The position numbers and the translations under genes are program-made. Below the pieces are notes generated by a model. That model was not told the DNA's origin and ran no database searches. It saw only the letters and a program-made list of their open reading frames with translations. Below are positions 7,848-17,032 of a stretch of 64,000 bases of DNA, piece by piece (within the stretch, counting starts at the first letter, position 1; each line of letters starts with the position of its first letter). The stretch is taken from NCBI GenBank assembly GCA_048264125.1, contig JBLXDM010000001.1, forward strand, positions 186,001 to 250,000, written 5' to 3'. This stretch comes from M1-B18 sp048264125. Lineage in GTDB: Bacteria; Bacillota; Clostridia; Peptostreptococcales; Natronincolaceae.

Positions 7848-8858
7848 ATGAAAATTAAGGTTGGTATTAATGGATTTGGTAGAATCGGAAAGGCTGTTTT
7901 AAAGGCTTCTCTAGAAAGGGAGCTGGAGATAGAGATTGTCGCCATCAACAGCACCAGCGGACCTGAAAAGCATGCTCATATCTTCAAATATGATTCACTT
8001 TACGGAAAACTAAGCCAAGAGGTGAGGGCTACAGAGGATGCCCTATATATTGGTGATAAAAGAATACAATTCACTGCCTTTAGAGACCCTGCGGATATAC
8101 CTTGGGGAGAGATGGGTGTAGATATAGTAATTGAGTCTTCAGGACTATTTTTAACGAATGAAGCCGCTTCAAAGCATTTAAAGGGTGGCGCTAAAAAGGT
8201 AATACTTTCAGCACCCGCCAAGGATGATGACATATTGACACTTGTTTTAGGTGTAAATGAAGGGGACTATGATGCCTCCAAGCATCACATCATATCAAAT
8301 GCCTCCTGCACCACCAATTGCTTAGCTCCGGTGGCAAAGGTTATAGAAGACAACTTCGGAATCGAAAGCGGTTTAATGACAACCGTGCATGCCTATACAA
8401 ACGACCAGAGCATCCTTGACCAGCCCCACTCAGATCTTAGAAGGGCAAGGGCAGCAGCAGAGTCAATTATTCCAACCTCAACAGGAGCAGCGAAGGCCGT
8501 CTATAAGGTGATACCTTCTCTGAAGGGCAAGCTTAACGGAATGGCAATGAGGGTGCCAATACCTGTTGTGTCTGTGGTTGACCTTGTGGTACAGCTAAAG
8601 AAGGGAACCACCGTAGAGGAGGTCAATAGGCTATTTAAAGAGGCCTCAGAGGGACCAATGAAGGATATTTTAGGCTACAGCGACGAGCCATTGGTTTCAG
8701 CCGACTATAAAAAGGACCCTAGATCATCAATCGTGGATGCCCTTTCTACAATGCTGGTGAATGAAAAAATGCTGAAGGTAATCTCTTGGTATGACAACGA
8801 ATGGGGCTATTCCAACAGAACAGTAGACTTAGCTGTATTTATAGCAAAAAGCCTGTAG
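7848..8858 (+). CDS. gap: Glyceraldehyde-3-phosphate dehydrogenase, type I
   Basis: This 336-residue enzyme oxidises and phosphorylates glyceraldehyde 3-phosphate with NAD in glycolysis. It shows the NAD-binding GINGFGRIG at the N terminus, the active-site SNASCTTNCLAP (Cys near 150), the catalytic-His region TTVHAYTNDQ, the phosphate-binding RRARAAAESIIPTSTGAA and the C-terminal SWYDNEWGYSNR. Length and motifs are standard. The ATG has GAGGAGGAAT upstream. A dyad overlaps its likely promoter, and a terminator follows, so it is not in the usual cggR-gap-pgk operon here. Confidence 0.98.
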   Translation: MKIKVGINGFGRIGKAVLKASLERELEIEIVAINSTSGPEKHAHIFKYDSLYGKLSQEVRATEDALYIGDKRIQFTAFRDPADIPWGEMGVDIVIESSGLFLTNEAASKHLKGGAKKVILSAPAKDDDILTLVLGVNEGDYDASKHHIISNASCTTNCLAPVAKVIEDNFGIESGLMTTVHAYTNDQSILDQPHSDLRRARAAAESIIPTSTGAAKAVYKVIPSLKGKLNGMAMRVPIPVVSVVDLVVQLKKGTTVEEVNRLFKEASEGPMKDILGYSDEPLVSADYKKDPRSSIVDALSTMLVNEKMLKVISWYDNEWGYSNRTVDLAVFIAKSL

Positions 8859-8919
8859 TTTACAAATGTGGTATAGCTAGGCTGTGTTTATAAAATAATT
8901 TTACTTTGCTATCAATCTG

Positions 8920-8946
8920 AAGCTGCTGTTTTCACAGCAGCTTTAA
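8920..8946 (+). terminator. Terminator after gap
   Basis: AAGCTGCTG and CAGCAGCTT form a perfect stem with a 6-base loop. The T-tract is short. Confidence 0.7.
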
Positions 8947-9047
8947 TAATGCCTGCCATTCGTAATTTTGTAGTAATAAAATAGCGGGAAATATTGAATA
9001 TTATAATTAGCGTCATATACCGGCTATTGAAATTCACAGAAGATAAA

Positions 9048-9075
9048 TTACAAAGCTACAAAAAAGTGTTATAAT
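9048..9075 (+). promoter_or_regulatory. Candidate promoter of the alarmone synthetase gene
   Basis: TTACAA, a 16-base spacer and a perfect TATAAT lie about 60 bp before the start codon. Confidence 0.4.
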
Positions 9076-9135
9076 AGTAGAGGAATTTATTGGTGAATAA
9101 GTAAACACATTATATAGAAGTAGCGGGGTGGGTTT

Positions 9136-9939
9136 ATGGAATTTGTGGAATGGAAAAAATTTTTAATACCATATGAGAATGCTGTAGAGGAATTAAAGGT
9201 AAAATTTAAAAGCATAAGAAATGAGCTGCATACCCTTGGGGAATATTCTCCTATAGAATTTGTAACCGGCAGGGTCAAAAAGACCTCCAGTATACTGGAA
9301 AAGGCCAAGAAGCTGGATATTGCAGTGGATGAAATACAGGAAAAAATGGAGGATATCACCGGCATAAGAATCATGTGCCAGTTTGTGGAGGACATTTATA
9401 CTGTGGTGGATTATATCCGTGAGCGTAATGGCAAGGATATGGAGATATTTTATGAGAAGGACTACATAACGAACTATAAGGACAGCGGATATAGGAGCTA
9501 CCATGTGGTAATAAGGTATCCGATACAGACGGCTCTGGGACAGAAGACTATTTTAGCGGAAATTCAGATTAGAACTCTGGCTATGAATTTCTGGGCAGTG
9601 ATAGAGCATTCACTGAAATATAAATATAAGCATCAAATTCCCGAGCATATTAACGATAGATTGAAAAAGGCAGCAGATGCGGCCCATAAGCTGGATCAGG
9701 AGATGTCGGAAATAAGGCATGAAATACGACAGGCCCAAAAGGTCTTTGAGGTAAGGTCAAATACAGTGTCGGATATACTAAACAATATTCAGCTCCTGTA
9801 TTTGGTGGATAAAAATAAGGAAGCATCAGAGTTTCAGGAGCGCTTCAATGAGCTGTGGGACAAGGGGGATACGGTGGCATTGAAGAAGCTTGCCAAGGAA
9901 ATGAGCAGGTACAGTGAAAAATATGAGGTTTACGATTGA
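9136..9939 (+). CDS. Small alarmone synthetase (GTP pyrophosphokinase, RelA/SpoT synthetase domain)
   Basis: This 267-residue protein holds only the RelA/SpoT synthetase domain: GRVKKTSSILEKAKK, DITGIRIMCQF, GYRSYHVVIRYPI and AEIQIRTLAMNFWAVIEH, then a helical tail. The HD hydrolase and TGS/ACT regulatory domains of long Rel are absent. It should transfer pyrophosphate from ATP to GDP or GTP to make (p)ppGpp in the cytoplasm. It is somewhat longer than RelQ or RelP, owing to the C-terminal coiled helices that promote oligomers. The metallophosphoesterase gene follows after 27 bp, probably in one operon. Assignment to RelQ versus RelP was not attempted. Confidence 0.93.
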   Translation: MEFVEWKKFLIPYENAVEELKVKFKSIRNELHTLGEYSPIEFVTGRVKKTSSILEKAKKLDIAVDEIQEKMEDITGIRIMCQFVEDIYTVVDYIRERNGKDMEIFYEKDYITNYKDSGYRSYHVVIRYPIQTALGQKTILAEIQIRTLAMNFWAVIEHSLKYKYKHQIPEHINDRLKKAADAAHKLDQEMSEIRHEIRQAQKVFEVRSNTVSDILNNIQLLYLVDKNKEASEFQERFNELWDKGDTVALKKLAKEMSRYSEKYEVYD

Positions 9940-9966
9940 TAGAATATTTTAATAGGGGTTTTTGAA

Positions 9967-10656
9967 ATGGCATTATTTGCAATAGGAGATTTACATTTAA
10001 GCAGTAATTCAGATAAACCAATGGATGTCTTCGGCAGCCATTGGTTATTTCATCATGAAAAAATCCGCAGCAATTGGCTGGCCAATGTCAGTCAGGAGGA
10101 TACGGTGCTTATTGCAGGGGACATATCCTGGGCAATGCGGCTTCAGGAGGCAACGGCAGATCTAAGCTGGATTTCAGCCCTTCCCGGGAATAAAATCTTG
10201 ATTAGAGGCAATCACGATTATTGGTGGAGCTCCATCACCAGACTCAACAGTATGTTCGAGGGAATGCGCTTTATTCAGAACAATTACTTTACCTATCAGG
10301 AATTTGCCATTTGCGGCACAAGAGGCTGGATTTCACCCAACAAAACAAAATTTACCGAAGAGGACAACAGAATATTTACCCGTGAGGCAAGACGACTGGA
10401 GCTTTCTCTGGAGGCCGCTCTACAGGGGGGGCATAAGGAAATTATAGCTATGCTCCATTACCCTCCTACCAATGATCTGCTGGAGCCCTCACTCTTCACA
10501 CAGCTACTGGAAAAATATGGTGTTGCACAGGTGGTGTACGGCCATTTGCATGGGGAGGAGTCCTATGCAGCAGGACTTCAGGGAGAGTACAGGAATATAA
10601 ATTATCATTTGGTCTCCTGCGACTATCTGAATTTTGATTTGAAGAAGATATTATAG
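9967..10656 (+). CDS. Calcineurin-like metallophosphoesterase
   Basis: This 229-residue protein carries the full metal-binding series of the family: GDLHLS near the N terminus, AGDISWA, RGNHDYWW, MLHYPP and YGHLHG near the C terminus. A dinuclear metal centre and phosphoester hydrolysis are therefore expected. It lacks signal or membrane segments and is cytoplasmic. It sits between an alarmone synthetase and a methyltransferase with gaps of 27 and 18 bp, so the three are likely one transcript. The substrate is unknown. Confidence 0.9.
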   Translation: MALFAIGDLHLSSNSDKPMDVFGSHWLFHHEKIRSNWLANVSQEDTVLIAGDISWAMRLQEATADLSWISALPGNKILIRGNHDYWWSSITRLNSMFEGMRFIQNNYFTYQEFAICGTRGWISPNKTKFTEEDNRIFTREARRLELSLEAALQGGHKEIIAMLHYPPTNDLLEPSLFTQLLEKYGVAQVVYGHLHGEESYAAGLQGEYRNINYHLVSCDYLNFDLKKIL

Positions 10657-10674
10657 ATTACTTTACGGAAGGGA

Positions 10675-11838
10675 ATGAGGTGCTTGAAAAAGCAAAGCAT
10701 AGACAAGCTGGTGCTTTTTATGAAGGGACTAGAGGAAAGATTAAGGGAAAATTACAGTATTTTTAAGGAGCTGGAGCTGAATTGTGTTTCAGGGCTTAAG
10801 CCCTTTAAGGGAAAAGCAGCTGCAAAGGATGGTGGTATAGCACTGCAATTCAACGGTGTCACCCAGCAGCTTTCCATAGATCAGCTGGTGGCTGCCATCG
10901 CAAAAATAGTTGAGGGCTATGACGAGGCCACTGTCACCTATGTAGAAAGAGGGACAAAAATCATACTTCAGGCGGACAATAAAAATGTAAAAATTAAATA
11001 TGAGGATCAGCAGGCGCCGGAGCCGGAAACCCATTATGGCACCTCCCAGCTGGGAAATAGAGATTATCTAATTAAGGTGGGGCCTGCATCTCCATTGCTG
11101 AAGGAAATAGGAATCCTTAGCAAGGAGGGCAAGGTCAAAAATGATATGATTCGCAAATACAATCAGATTGACCATTTTGTGGAGCTAATTGAGGATCTGC
11201 TGAAGGAATTACAGGATGTTGACGAAATAACAGTGCTGGATTGCGGCTGTGGAAAGTCCTATCTTAGCTTTGTATTGAACTATTATCTGACGGAGGTATT
11301 GAAAAAGAGATGCTATTTTGTAGGCCTCGACTACTCCGAGGGGGTTATAGAATCCTCCAGAGCTATGGCAAAATCACTGGGCTACAGAAATATGGAATTC
11401 CAAAGAGAGGATATTAAAAATTATATCCCCGACAGAGATATTCATTTGGTCATCAGCCTTCATGCCTGCGACACGGCTACAGATATGGCGCTGGCACTGG
11501 GGGTAAGGACAAATGCAAGGGCTATAATCTCCGTACCCTGCTGCCAGAAGGAGATACTGGGACAATACAGTCTGGAACCCCTGCAGCCGATACTAAAGCA
11601 TGGCATATTGAAGGCCAGAATGGCGGATGTTCTGACGGATGGCTTAAGGGGATTGCTGCTGGAGGCCAAGGGCTACCAGGTATCTATAGTGGAATATATT
11701 TCACCGCTGGAGACGCCTAAGAACCTGCTCCTTAGGGCTGTTAAGACAAGCTATGGAAATAAAAAGGCCATGGAGGAATACCAGGCCATAAAGACGCTTT
11801 TAAAGGTGGAGCCCACCTTCGAAAGGCTAATATATTGA
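10675..11838 (+). CDS. SAM-dependent methyltransferase (METTL25/Methyltransf_13-like)
   Basis: This 387-residue protein has a class I methyltransferase core after residue 180: the SAM loop VLDCGCGKSYLSF, the acidic strand FVGLDYSEG, a REDIKNY segment and the LHACDTATD motif typical of the family related to METTL25 and Trm13. An N-terminal 170-residue domain of mixed structure precedes it. Target is unknown; related proteins act on RNA or ribosomal protein. The ATG at 10675 has only a close GGAAGGG site; TTG 10684 is an alternative. A bidirectional-looking terminator ends the operon. Confidence 0.85.
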   Translation: MRCLKKQSIDKLVLFMKGLEERLRENYSIFKELELNCVSGLKPFKGKAAAKDGGIALQFNGVTQQLSIDQLVAAIAKIVEGYDEATVTYVERGTKIILQADNKNVKIKYEDQQAPEPETHYGTSQLGNRDYLIKVGPASPLLKEIGILSKEGKVKNDMIRKYNQIDHFVELIEDLLKELQDVDEITVLDCGCGKSYLSFVLNYYLTEVLKKRCYFVGLDYSEGVIESSRAMAKSLGYRNMEFQREDIKNYIPDRDIHLVISLHACDTATDMALALGVRTNARAIISVPCCQKEILGQYSLEPLQPILKHGILKARMADVLTDGLRGLLLEAKGYQVSIVEYISPLETPKNLLLRAVKTSYGNKKAMEEYQAIKTLLKVEPTFERLIY

Positions 11839-11872
11839 GACAAAGGGATGATTTCTTTTGTCTCTTTTTTTA
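11836..11872 (+). terminator. Rho-independent terminator between convergent genes
   Basis: GAGACAAAG and CTTTTGTCTC pair, followed by seven T residues. The end of the convergent membrane-protein gene overlaps the T-run. Confidence 0.88.
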
Positions 11873-13036
11873 TCCGGAAATTGTAGTGCCGGAGGAGCTA
11901 TGCTGAATTTGCCTGATATAAAATATGCTGCAGCTTATTATCAGCAGGCTGGTAAATATAATGGAGGAATGACGATAGATGGATAATAGATTACCTATAG
12001 AAATACCACTGATGATACCCAGCACCATGAGACTGTGGAAAATCCCAAAGGCTACGTCGTCGGCGGGATAACTGGTGCTTTCCTTCAGTGACTGATATCC
12101 GCTGCTTATTAGAATACCTAGGCCGATTCCCATCATGATATAGGAGATATTTAAAAATATATAGCCGTCCAGTATGGCTATGCTTGACAATGCTAGGGCT
12201 ATTAATAGAAAGCCAGTGGTGTAGGCCTTTAAATGTCCGATTGCTTCAGCTGCATGGCTGAGTCGAGTTATAAATACAAGACATATGGCCGCCAGCATGG
12301 TGCTTAGTAAAATATGCCTTGAGGTCATTATACCCTCAGCTTTTACAGGGCTTATAATTGTCCAATAGACCAAGGAGCCCAAGGAAAGCATTGTTATAAA
12401 TATAGTTACAAGATTAATAGATATTTTGGGTGTAACAATGGCGTGTTTAAAGTCGAATAGAGTTATCCGGCTCTTCATTTTTCCTGCCTCTCTAAAATAG
12501 TTAAATAACAGCAGTATCAAGGTCCCGCAGAAGAAATAGAAAAACATGCTTATTAGATAAAACCATTGGATGCCAAAGACCTCTGTAATCAAGCTGCTGG
12601 TGGATAAAAGCAGTATTGTAGCGGCTGTCAAGAAGAGGCCAAATTTTCTCAGAGTATCCTTAAATATTAATCTCGGGGTCAGATGATTAAGCATGGAGAA
12701 GGACTTGCAAAATATAAGGGACAGAAAATAACCGTGGGTAACTCGCAATATGCTCAGCACTCGAAGGTCGGTAATATATAAATAGCCCCCTAAAATCAGT
12801 GAGATAAAGTAGCAGCCGAAAATGATACTAACCAGCTTGCTATGTCTAAAGAGATTATAATTTGAAATCAAGCAGCCAAGGGAAAAGGCGATGGGAAAGG
12901 CCATTCGATGCATTAGCTGAGTTGCCGTAGGGGCCTCGAGGCTGAAGATATAAACCAAATCTGAGAGCTGGGTTATCAGATCGAAAAAGACTATGCTTAT
13001 AACTAAACAGAGTGTAGACTTTTGTAGCAGCTTCAC
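11870..13036 (-). CDS. Polytopic membrane protein, MFS-like
   Basis: The start is placed at GTG 13036 because a GGAGGG ribosome site lies just upstream; the open frame extends further back but without a site. The 388-residue product is almost wholly hydrophobic, with about 11-12 membrane helices in two halves and a central charged loop (FREAGKMKSR), the arrangement of the major facilitator superfamily. No residue pattern identifies a substrate, and the family match is by topology alone. It is convergent with the methyltransferase gene and downstream of fba, from which a terminator separates it. Confidence 0.65.
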   Translation of the reverse strand: MKLLQKSTLCLVISIVFFDLITQLSDLVYIFSLEAPTATQLMHRMAFPIAFSLGCLISNYNLFRHSKLVSIIFGCYFISLILGGYLYITDLRVLSILRVTHGYFLSLIFCKSFSMLNHLTPRLIFKDTLRKFGLFLTAATILLLSTSSLITEVFGIQWFYLISMFFYFFCGTLILLLFNYFREAGKMKSRITLFDFKHAIVTPKISINLVTIFITMLSLGSLVYWTIISPVKAEGIMTSRHILLSTMLAAICLVFITRLSHAAEAIGHLKAYTTGFLLIALALSSIAILDGYIFLNISYIMMGIGLGILISSGYQSLKESTSYPADDVAFGIFHSLMVLGIISGISIGNLLSIYRHSSIIFTSLLIISCSIFYIRQIQHSSSGTTISG

Positions 13037-13112
13037 TAAAATCCCTCCAAAGTGTTTTACTATTATCCTTTCCAAATTTATGAAATTCATTCGGAGACTG
13101 GTAAATTTTGCA

Positions 13113-13143
13113 CAAAAAAAGAGAAGATCAACAGACCTTCTCA
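13113..13143 (-). terminator. Terminator of fba (minus strand)
   Basis: On the minus strand GAGAAGGTC and GATCTTCTC form a stem followed by seven T residues. Confidence 0.85.
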
Positions 13144-13163
13144 TTATATTTCGTATATTTTTA

Positions 13164-14093
13164 TTACAGTGTATTGCTGCTGCCCAATACATAGGCAATT
13201 TTATGCTGAACCATGCTCTTAATTGCTGATCTACCAGAGGTTAAATACTTTCTTGGGTCAAAGTTGGTAGGATTTTCGATTAAATCCTTACGAATTGCAG
13301 CTGTCATGGCAAGTCGAAGGTCTGTATCGATATTGACCTTACAAACCCCCAGCTTAGATGCCTGGCGAATCATTTCCTCAGGAACACCTTGAGCTCCCGG
13401 TATTTGTCCGCCATACTTGTTGCATAGCTCCACAAATTCAGGAAGCACAGTGGATGCACCATGCAATACCAATGGGAAGTTCGGTATAAGCTTTGCAATT
13501 CGCTCTAGTCTTGCAAAATCCAGATTAGGATCCCCCTTAAATTTATACGCGCCATGGCTGGTGCCGATGGCTATAGCCAGTGAATCTACACCGGTTTTTT
13601 CTACAAATTCAGCAGCCTGATGAGGGTCTGTATAGCTGGCATCCTTCTCGCTTACATTTACAGCATCCTCCACCCCTGCTAATCTTCCAAGCTCAGCCTC
13701 AACAACAACGCCTTTGCTATGGGCATATTCTACCACCTGTCGGGTGATTCTAATATTTTCCTCAAAGGGATGATGGGAAGCGTCAATCATAACGGAACTA
13801 AAGCCGTCATCTATACACTGCTTACAGATTTCGAAATCCTCCCCATGGTCTAGGTGTAAAACAATAGGTAGGTCAGTGTCGATTATGGCTGCTTCAACAA
13901 GCTTCTTTAGGTAAGCAGGTCTAGCATATTTTCTTGCACCGGCAGACACCTGTAGAATAATAGGGGATTTTTCCTCCTTTGCAGCATCAACAATTCCTTG
14001 AATTATCTCCATGTTGTTAACATTGAAGGCTCCGATAGCATATTTACCCTGATATGCTCTTTGAAACATTTCTTTACTGGTTACTAATGGCAT
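13164..14093 (-). CDS. fba: Class II fructose-1,6-bisphosphate aldolase
   Basis: This 309-residue enzyme interconverts fructose 1,6-bisphosphate with glyceraldehyde 3-phosphate and dihydroxyacetone phosphate. Zinc and substrate motifs are all visible: GAFNVNNME, LHLDHGEDFE, VVEAELGRLAG, AIGTSHGAYKF, LHGAST and the C-terminal KVNIDTDLR. Length is typical for the Bacillus/Clostridium type. AGGAGGA precedes the ATG at 14093. Its own terminator lies 20 bp downstream. Together with gap it marks a glycolytic core region. Confidence 0.97.
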   Translation of the reverse strand: MPLVTSKEMFQRAYQGKYAIGAFNVNNMEIIQGIVDAAKEEKSPIILQVSAGARKYARPAYLKKLVEAAIIDTDLPIVLHLDHGEDFEICKQCIDDGFSSVMIDASHHPFEENIRITRQVVEYAHSKGVVVEAELGRLAGVEDAVNVSEKDASYTDPHQAAEFVEKTGVDSLAIAIGTSHGAYKFKGDPNLDFARLERIAKLIPNFPLVLHGASTVLPEFVELCNKYGGQIPGAQGVPEEMIRQASKLGVCKVNIDTDLRLAMTAAIRKDLIENPTNFDPRKYLTSGRSAIKSMVQHKIAYVLGSSNTL

Positions 14094-14538
14094 TCAAAAT
14101 TCCTCCTATAAATTTATATAATTAATTTTCCAAAAAACAGTCCTTTTATAACACGAAGGAAATTAAGCATGGGGTTTGATTTAATTTCTCAAGGTATTTT
14201 AAAGGGACCTTACTGCTTAATGAGAATATTTCACTTTGCTATCTAAATTATGTATGATTAAAAAAAGGTTAACTGGCATTTAAATTTTATCATATAGGTG
14301 CTGTTAACGTCAATGTCGGAGGAATTTTTCAAAAATTTCAGGAGGAGCTGCAGAAGAAAGCATGTAATGTTAAAAAAACTTCAGTTAAATTAAATATCTG
14401 ACTAGGAATTTAAATTAAAATAAAGTAAAATAATATAAAGTAGATATTGCATCCATATATTATAAAAGACAAAAAACTAGAAGGTTTTTATACTTAAATT
14501 TCAGCATAAGAGCTTATGGTGAAAGAGGGGTGACTATT
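14094..14538. other. Divergent intergenic region between fba and pssA
   Basis: About 440 bp, very AT-rich, with no credible reading frame. It must hold both divergent promoters. AT-rich -10-like hexamers are too many to choose between. No riboswitch or clear operator was recognised. Confidence 0.5.
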
Positions 14539-15054
14539 ATGAGGGTAAAAGCACATATTCCAAATATCTTTACGTTTTTAAATTTAACTTTGGGGATTTT
14601 AGCAATCATATGTATTTTTAAAGAAGCCTATGCAGTTTCTGCATTATTAATATTGGCAGCAGCCTTTATGGATCGTTTCGATGGTAAGCTGGCGAGAAAA
14701 TTTGATGTTGAAAGTGATTTCGGTAAGGAGCTGGACTCCTTATGCGATTTAATATCCTTTGGAGTAGCACCGGCTATTTTAATCTGGAGCTTTCAATTGG
14801 TAAGCTTTGGTGTCGCCGGTTTAGTAATTATAGTTGTATTTGCCCTATGTGGTGCCAGTAGACTGGCAAAGTTTAATATCACCGAGTTCGAAGGTGTATA
14901 CATGGGTATACCTATAACCATGTGCGGTGGGATCGTTGCACTAATGGCACTTTATGCCACAAAATATGACACAAATATCTACATTATAAGTATAATCATG
15001 GTCTTTCTCTCCTATTCTATGATAAGTAAGAGGATTAAGCTAAAAAAGAGATAA
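14539..15054 (+). CDS. pssA: CDP-diacylglycerol-serine O-phosphatidyltransferase
   Basis: This 171-residue membrane enzyme makes phosphatidylserine from CDP-diacylglycerol and serine. The CDP-alcohol phosphatidyltransferase motif is complete: AAFMDRFDGKLARKF, then SDFGKELDSLCDLISFG, giving the four Asp that bind metal and CDP. About six membrane helices follow. ATG 14539 is chosen over GTG 14530 because GAGGGG then has 8-base spacing. No psd (decarboxylase) gene follows here; instead the gene ends in an unusual structured 3' region. Confidence 0.92.
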   Translation: MRVKAHIPNIFTFLNLTLGILAIICIFKEAYAVSALLILAAAFMDRFDGKLARKFDVESDFGKELDSLCDLISFGVAPAILIWSFQLVSFGVAGLVIIVVFALCGASRLAKFNITEFEGVYMGIPITMCGGIVALMALYATKYDTNIYIISIIMVFLSYSMISKRIKLKKR

Positions 15055-15058
15055 AGGA

Positions 15059-15198
15059 GAAGATCTTAGCTTCTTAACGGAGGTCTAAGAAGGCAGATTT
15101 CATGCTGAGAAATATGAAACTCTTAGATTCCGTGTGCCAAGAGGTAGCCTTAAGAAGTATAAGGTAAAGCACAGAAGCTGAGGGTTTTTGTTTTTTAG
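15059..15198 (+). ncRNA. Candidate structured RNA ending in a T-tract, 3' of pssA
   Basis: A closing stem pairs CTTAGCTTCT (15065-15074) with AGAAGCTGAG (15173-15182, one G-U) and is followed by a T-rich run. Inside, ACGGA and TCTAAGA pair with TCTTAGA and TCCGT (15077-15132), TTTCAT pairs with ATGAAA in the tip, and CCTTA pairs with TAAGG (15149-15165). This multi-branch fold, unlike a simple terminator, may be a small RNA, a regulated terminator or an unknown riboswitch-like element. I do not recognise a known class. Confidence 0.5.
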
Positions 15199-15309
15199 AA
15201 GATTTGCAGAGACAGATGTTAATATTGGTGAAAAAAGTATAAACTATCTGGAAAGCAAGGTTCTTCTATAAATAAAAATACCAGTGCATAAAGAATTGAG
15301 GTTACTGAC

Positions 15310-15861
15310 ATGGTTTATAAGGCTAGAGAAAATATATTTGATAAATTCTTCAAGCATCGAGGCGGTTTGATCCAACAGTTTAAAAAGGGTGACATAAGTA
15401 AAAAGGAATACATAGAGGCCGGCTATGCCTACATACATCAGGAGGGCCTGAAGCCTTTTAAGAACGTGGATAGCTTTGAAAAGGCCATGTATAACTATCA
15501 ATACTACAATACAATGGCAAAGTACTTTTATTTAAAGTCTAATGAAATAAAGGGTTTTGGCAAGCATCCGGAGCTTCTGAAGCAGCATCTGGAGAAGGTG
15601 GACCATTATTATCGAAAAAAAGACCAGACAACCCTAAAAGCAATTGAGCTTCTGGAATACTATGGTGTGGAGGCCTATTATATACAGGTGCAATCCAGCT
15701 ATCTGAAAAAAAAGCTCTATGAAATACAATTTGAGGACTATCCCGACTATATCCTACATTCCACCAGCGAGTGGCTGCTGAAGAGGCTGCAGGAGGAAAA
15801 TATATTTAAGGAGGGGGTTAGAAGGTCCTTGATTTCCAATTATGTTAATGAAAAATATTAA
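15310..15861 (+). CDS. Uncharacterised clostridial protein
   Basis: This 183-residue, soluble, charged and Tyr-rich protein is mostly helical, with no signal peptide, membrane segment or cofactor motif. I do not recognise a functional family. The following DUF1904 gene starts 15 bp later, and an RsuA-type pseudouridine synthase after that, so the three are probably one operon with a housekeeping role. A clear ribosome site is lacking before the ATG, although GAATTGAGGTT lies close by. The structured RNA candidate ends about 110 bp upstream. Confidence 0.65.
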   Translation: MVYKARENIFDKFFKHRGGLIQQFKKGDISKKEYIEAGYAYIHQEGLKPFKNVDSFEKAMYNYQYYNTMAKYFYLKSNEIKGFGKHPELLKQHLEKVDHYYRKKDQTTLKAIELLEYYGVEAYYIQVQSSYLKKKLYEIQFEDYPDYILHSTSEWLLKRLQEENIFKEGVRRSLISNYVNEKY

Positions 15862-15875
15862 AGGAGGGCTGTATT

Positions 15876-16202
15876 ATGCCGCATTTAAGGTTTAGAGGAA
15901 TATTGCCTGAGGAGCTTTGTAAAATCAACAGGCCCCTAATAGACGAGCTGGTGGAAATAATTAAATGTCCAAGGGATTATTTTGAAATGGAATACATACA
16001 TTCAACCGCCATCCGAGATGGAGAGATAGCGCATGTATACCCCTTTGTTGAGGTGGCTTGGTTTGACAGGGGTCAAGAGATACAGGACCAAACGGCAAAG
16101 GCTATAACAAAGCATGTGAAGGAGCTGGGAATAGAGGCGGTGGATATTGCCTTTACCCAATATCAAAAGAATAGCTACTACGAAAATGGAGAGCATTTCT
16201 AG
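15876..16202 (+). CDS. DUF1904 family protein
   Basis: This 108-residue protein begins MPHLRFRGI, with the Pro right after the initiator Met and the fold length of DUF1904, which is related to the tautomerase superfamily where an N-terminal Pro is catalytic. The segment IIKCPRDYFEMEYIHS and the VEVAWFDRGQEIQD region fit the family. No activity is established. AAGGAGGG lies 8 bases before the ATG. It sits in the middle of a three-gene cluster with an uncharacterised protein and a pseudouridine synthase. Confidence 0.78.
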   Translation: MPHLRFRGILPEELCKINRPLIDELVEIIKCPRDYFEMEYIHSTAIRDGEIAHVYPFVEVAWFDRGQEIQDQTAKAITKHVKELGIEAVDIAFTQYQKNSYYENGEHF

Positions 16203-16223
16203 TGGACCTGAGGAGAAGATAGA

Positions 16224-16952
16224 ATGGCAAAGGGACAGCGTTTAGATAAAGTATTGGCCCATCTGGGCTATGGCAGCAGAAGGGATATAAGGGACCTCTG
16301 CAAAAAGGGTCTGGTGAAAATAGACGGAAGGACCGTAAAGGACAGCAGCCTCCATGTAAACCCGGAGGAAAGCGAAATAAAGGTAAACAATGAGGTTATT
16401 TATTATCGAGAGTTTGTATATTTAATGCTGAATAAGCCTCAGGGGGTTATTTCCGCAACTGAGGATTCAAGGCATGAAACCGTAATAGATTTACTGGAGA
16501 AGAAATACAAGAGCTTCGAGGTATTCCCCGTCGGCAGATTGGATATAGATACCGAAGGACTGCTGATACTGACAAATGACGGTCAGCTAGCCCATAGGGT
16601 GCTGTCTCCGAAAAAGCATGTGCCCAAAACCTACTATGCAGAGGTGGAAGGCTTGGTTACACAGGAGGATGTGGAGGCCTTTAAGTCAGGGGTCACCCTA
16701 GACGATGGCTATGAAACCCTTCCGGCAACGCTGGAGATTATAGAGAGTGATGAGCTTTCAGTGATAGAGCTTACGATATATGAGGGAAAATTTCATCAGG
16801 TCAAAAGAATGTTTGAAGCAGTGGGCAAGAGCGTTGTATATTTGCAGAGGGTTAAAATGGGTGCATTGGAGCTTGATGAAGCACTGGAGCTGGGGGAATA
16901 CCGAGAGCTTACAGAGGATGAAATACAGCTGTTAACTACCTATGAGCTATAG
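16224..16952 (+). CDS. RsuA/RluB-type rRNA pseudouridine synthase
   Basis: This 242-residue enzyme has an N-terminal S4 RNA-binding domain (RLDKVLAHLGYGSRRDI... through about residue 60) and the pseudouridine synthase core with the catalytic Asp in VGRLDIDTEGLLILTNDG. The motifs LNKPQGVISA, KTYYAEVEG and EGKFHQVKRMFEAVG are all present. It isomerises a uridine in rRNA. At this length it resembles the 16S RsuA group more than RluB. It starts 21 bp after the DUF1904 gene. Confidence 0.92.
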   Translation: MAKGQRLDKVLAHLGYGSRRDIRDLCKKGLVKIDGRTVKDSSLHVNPEESEIKVNNEVIYYREFVYLMLNKPQGVISATEDSRHETVIDLLEKKYKSFEVFPVGRLDIDTEGLLILTNDGQLAHRVLSPKKHVPKTYYAEVEGLVTQEDVEAFKSGVTLDDGYETLPATLEIIESDELSVIELTIYEGKFHQVKRMFEAVGKSVVYLQRVKMGALELDEALELGEYRELTEDEIQLLTTYEL

Positions 16953-17032
16953 AGGATTTGAAGCTGCTATGGCTTAAGTCAGAGGTTTTAGGGTAAATAA
17001 TAAATAAATTATAGATATAAGGAGGGGATAAA

